Assembly (NCBI GenBank): GCA_002299005.1
Contig: DBMZ01000027.1
Location: 1-7,881 of the forward strand
DNA length: 7,881 nucleotides
Direction of reading: 5' to 3'
Source: Alphaproteobacteria bacterium UBA685
GTDB taxonomy: Bacteria; Pseudomonadota; Alphaproteobacteria; Puniceispirillales; Puniceispirillaceae
A model generated the notes under the pieces. The model had not been told where the DNA came from and made no database searches. It saw only the letters and a list, made by a program, of their open reading frames with translations. Each line of letters opens with the position of its first letter. The stretch's first letter is position 1. A program made the position numbers and the translations under genes. Below, piece by piece: positions 7,139-7,881 of this stretch.

Positions 7139-7881
7139 TTGACTGATACAGATCGCCAAGATAGTACGATAATATCAATCGCAGATGAGATGAAGAGCTC
7201 TTATCTCGATTATGCGATGAGTGTGATTGTCTCAAGAGCATTGCCAGATGTAAGAGACGGGTTAAAGCCTGTTCACCGCCGCATTCTCTATGCGATGATC
7301 GAAGGCGGCTATGATTGGTCAAAGCCCCCGCGTAAATCGGCGCGTATCGTTGGTGACGTGATGGGTAATTATCACCCGCATGGTGACAGCTCTATTTATG
7401 AATCAATGGTTCGTATGGCGCAATCTTTCTCGATGCGCGTGCCATTGGTCGATGGTCAGGGTAATTTTGGCTCAGTTGACGGCGATCCTGCGGCTGCGAT
7501 GCGTTACACAGAATCACGTCTTGCCAAATCAGCTGAGTTTTTGCTTCGTGATATTGATAATAAGACGGTCGATTTCATCCCTAACTATGATGAAACACAG
7601 CTAGAACCATCTGTATTGCCAGCTGAATATCCAAACCTGCTCGTTAATGGGGCAGGTGGTATTGCGGTTGGTATGGCAACCAATGTGCCGCCGCATAACC
7701 CGTTTGAGGTCATCTCAGCCTGTCAGGCGGTCATGCGTGACCCTGAAATTTCTATCGATGAGCTTATCGAGATTGTACCGGGGCCAGATTTCCCAACAGG
7801 TGCCATGATTATGGGCCGTGCGGGCATCAGAGACGCTTACACCACAGGTCGTGGCTCTGTCATGATGCGTGCAAAGGCGGA
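7139..7881 (+). CDS. gyrA: DNA gyrase subunit A (5' part, cut by window end)
   Basis: N-terminal part, about 247 codons, of GyrA, which with GyrB introduces negative supercoils into DNA. The frame runs open to the last base. [20 protein letters not shown] and [11 protein letters not shown] are the conserved start of the breakage-reunion domain. Counting from the ATG at 7133, the catalytic tyrosine in AAAMRYTE is residue 125 (E. coli Y122). The quinolone pocket [10 protein letters not shown] has serine at the E. coli 83 position and glutamate at the 87 position. I prefer TTG 7139 because GGAG is correctly spaced for it; ATG 7133 adds two residues and may instead be used. The frame is closed by TAA at 7067-7069, with no other start in between. 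The similar ParC is less likely, given the GyrA-like [10 protein letters not shown] context next to ssb. Confidence 0.95.
   Translation, partial: MTDTDRQDSTIISIADEMKSSYLDYAMSVIVSRALPDVRDGLKPVHRRILYAMIEGGYDWSKPPRKSARIVGDVMGNYHPHGDSSIYESMVRMAQSFSMRVPLVDGQGNFGSVDGDPAAAMRYTESRLAKSAEFLLRDIDNKTVDFIPNYDETQLEPSVLPAEYPNLLVNGAGGIAVGMATNVPPHNPFEVISACQAVMRDPEISIDELIEIVPGPDFPTGAMIMGRAGIRDAYTTGRGSVMMRAKA

Noticed and set aside
1..7881. Searched by eye for CRISPR arrays, insertion-sequence ends, tRNA genes, phage or defence genes.
   Set aside because: No regular direct repeats, terminal inverted repeats, cloverleaf-like sequence or foreign-looking genes were seen; all long frames are conserved housekeeping genes.

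Overview
The window is an ordinary housekeeping stretch of an alphaproteobacterial chromosome with close to balanced base composition. The lineage is suggested by gene order (secD-secF, an Mth938-domain gene, a phytoene-synthase-like gene, trmFO, uvrA, divergent ssb, gyrA), by the CPVSG variant of the first UvrA zinc motif, and by the sequence style of SSB and GyrA. The moderate G+C would suit a marine group such as SAR116, but that is a guess. No mobile element, CRISPR array, tRNA or rRNA gene was seen.

Left part, plus strand (1-2061): the last codons of secD, complete secF, a small Mth938/DUF498-domain protein, and a short protein related to phytoene/squalene synthases. The last three overlap at their ends (ATGAGTGA, then TAATG), so they are probably one transcript with coupled translation. 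The two small proteins resemble the human complex I assembly factors NDUFAF3 and NDUFAF6, and here they sit directly behind membrane-protein export genes.

Middle part, minus strand (2069-6267): uvrA followed by trmFO, 17 bases apart and probably co-transcribed. UvrA recognises damage in nucleotide excision repair; TrmFO makes 5-methyluridine at tRNA position 54 from a folate carbon. trmFO ends 7 bases from the end of the plus-strand operon, tail to tail.

Right part, plus strand (6470-7881): ssb, divergent from uvrA across a 202-base control region, then a clear intrinsic terminator, then the 5' third or so of gyrA, cut by the window end. The divergent uvrA/ssb pair recalls the arrangement in E. 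coli, but I could not find a complete alphaproteobacterial LexA box between them.

No stretch without a gene exceeds 300 bases; the two longest gaps are 6268-6469 and 6953-7138. I see no convincing undescribed system. The most interesting item is the SecDF / NDUFAF3-like / NDUFAF6-like cassette, followed by a few start-codon and motif oddities.
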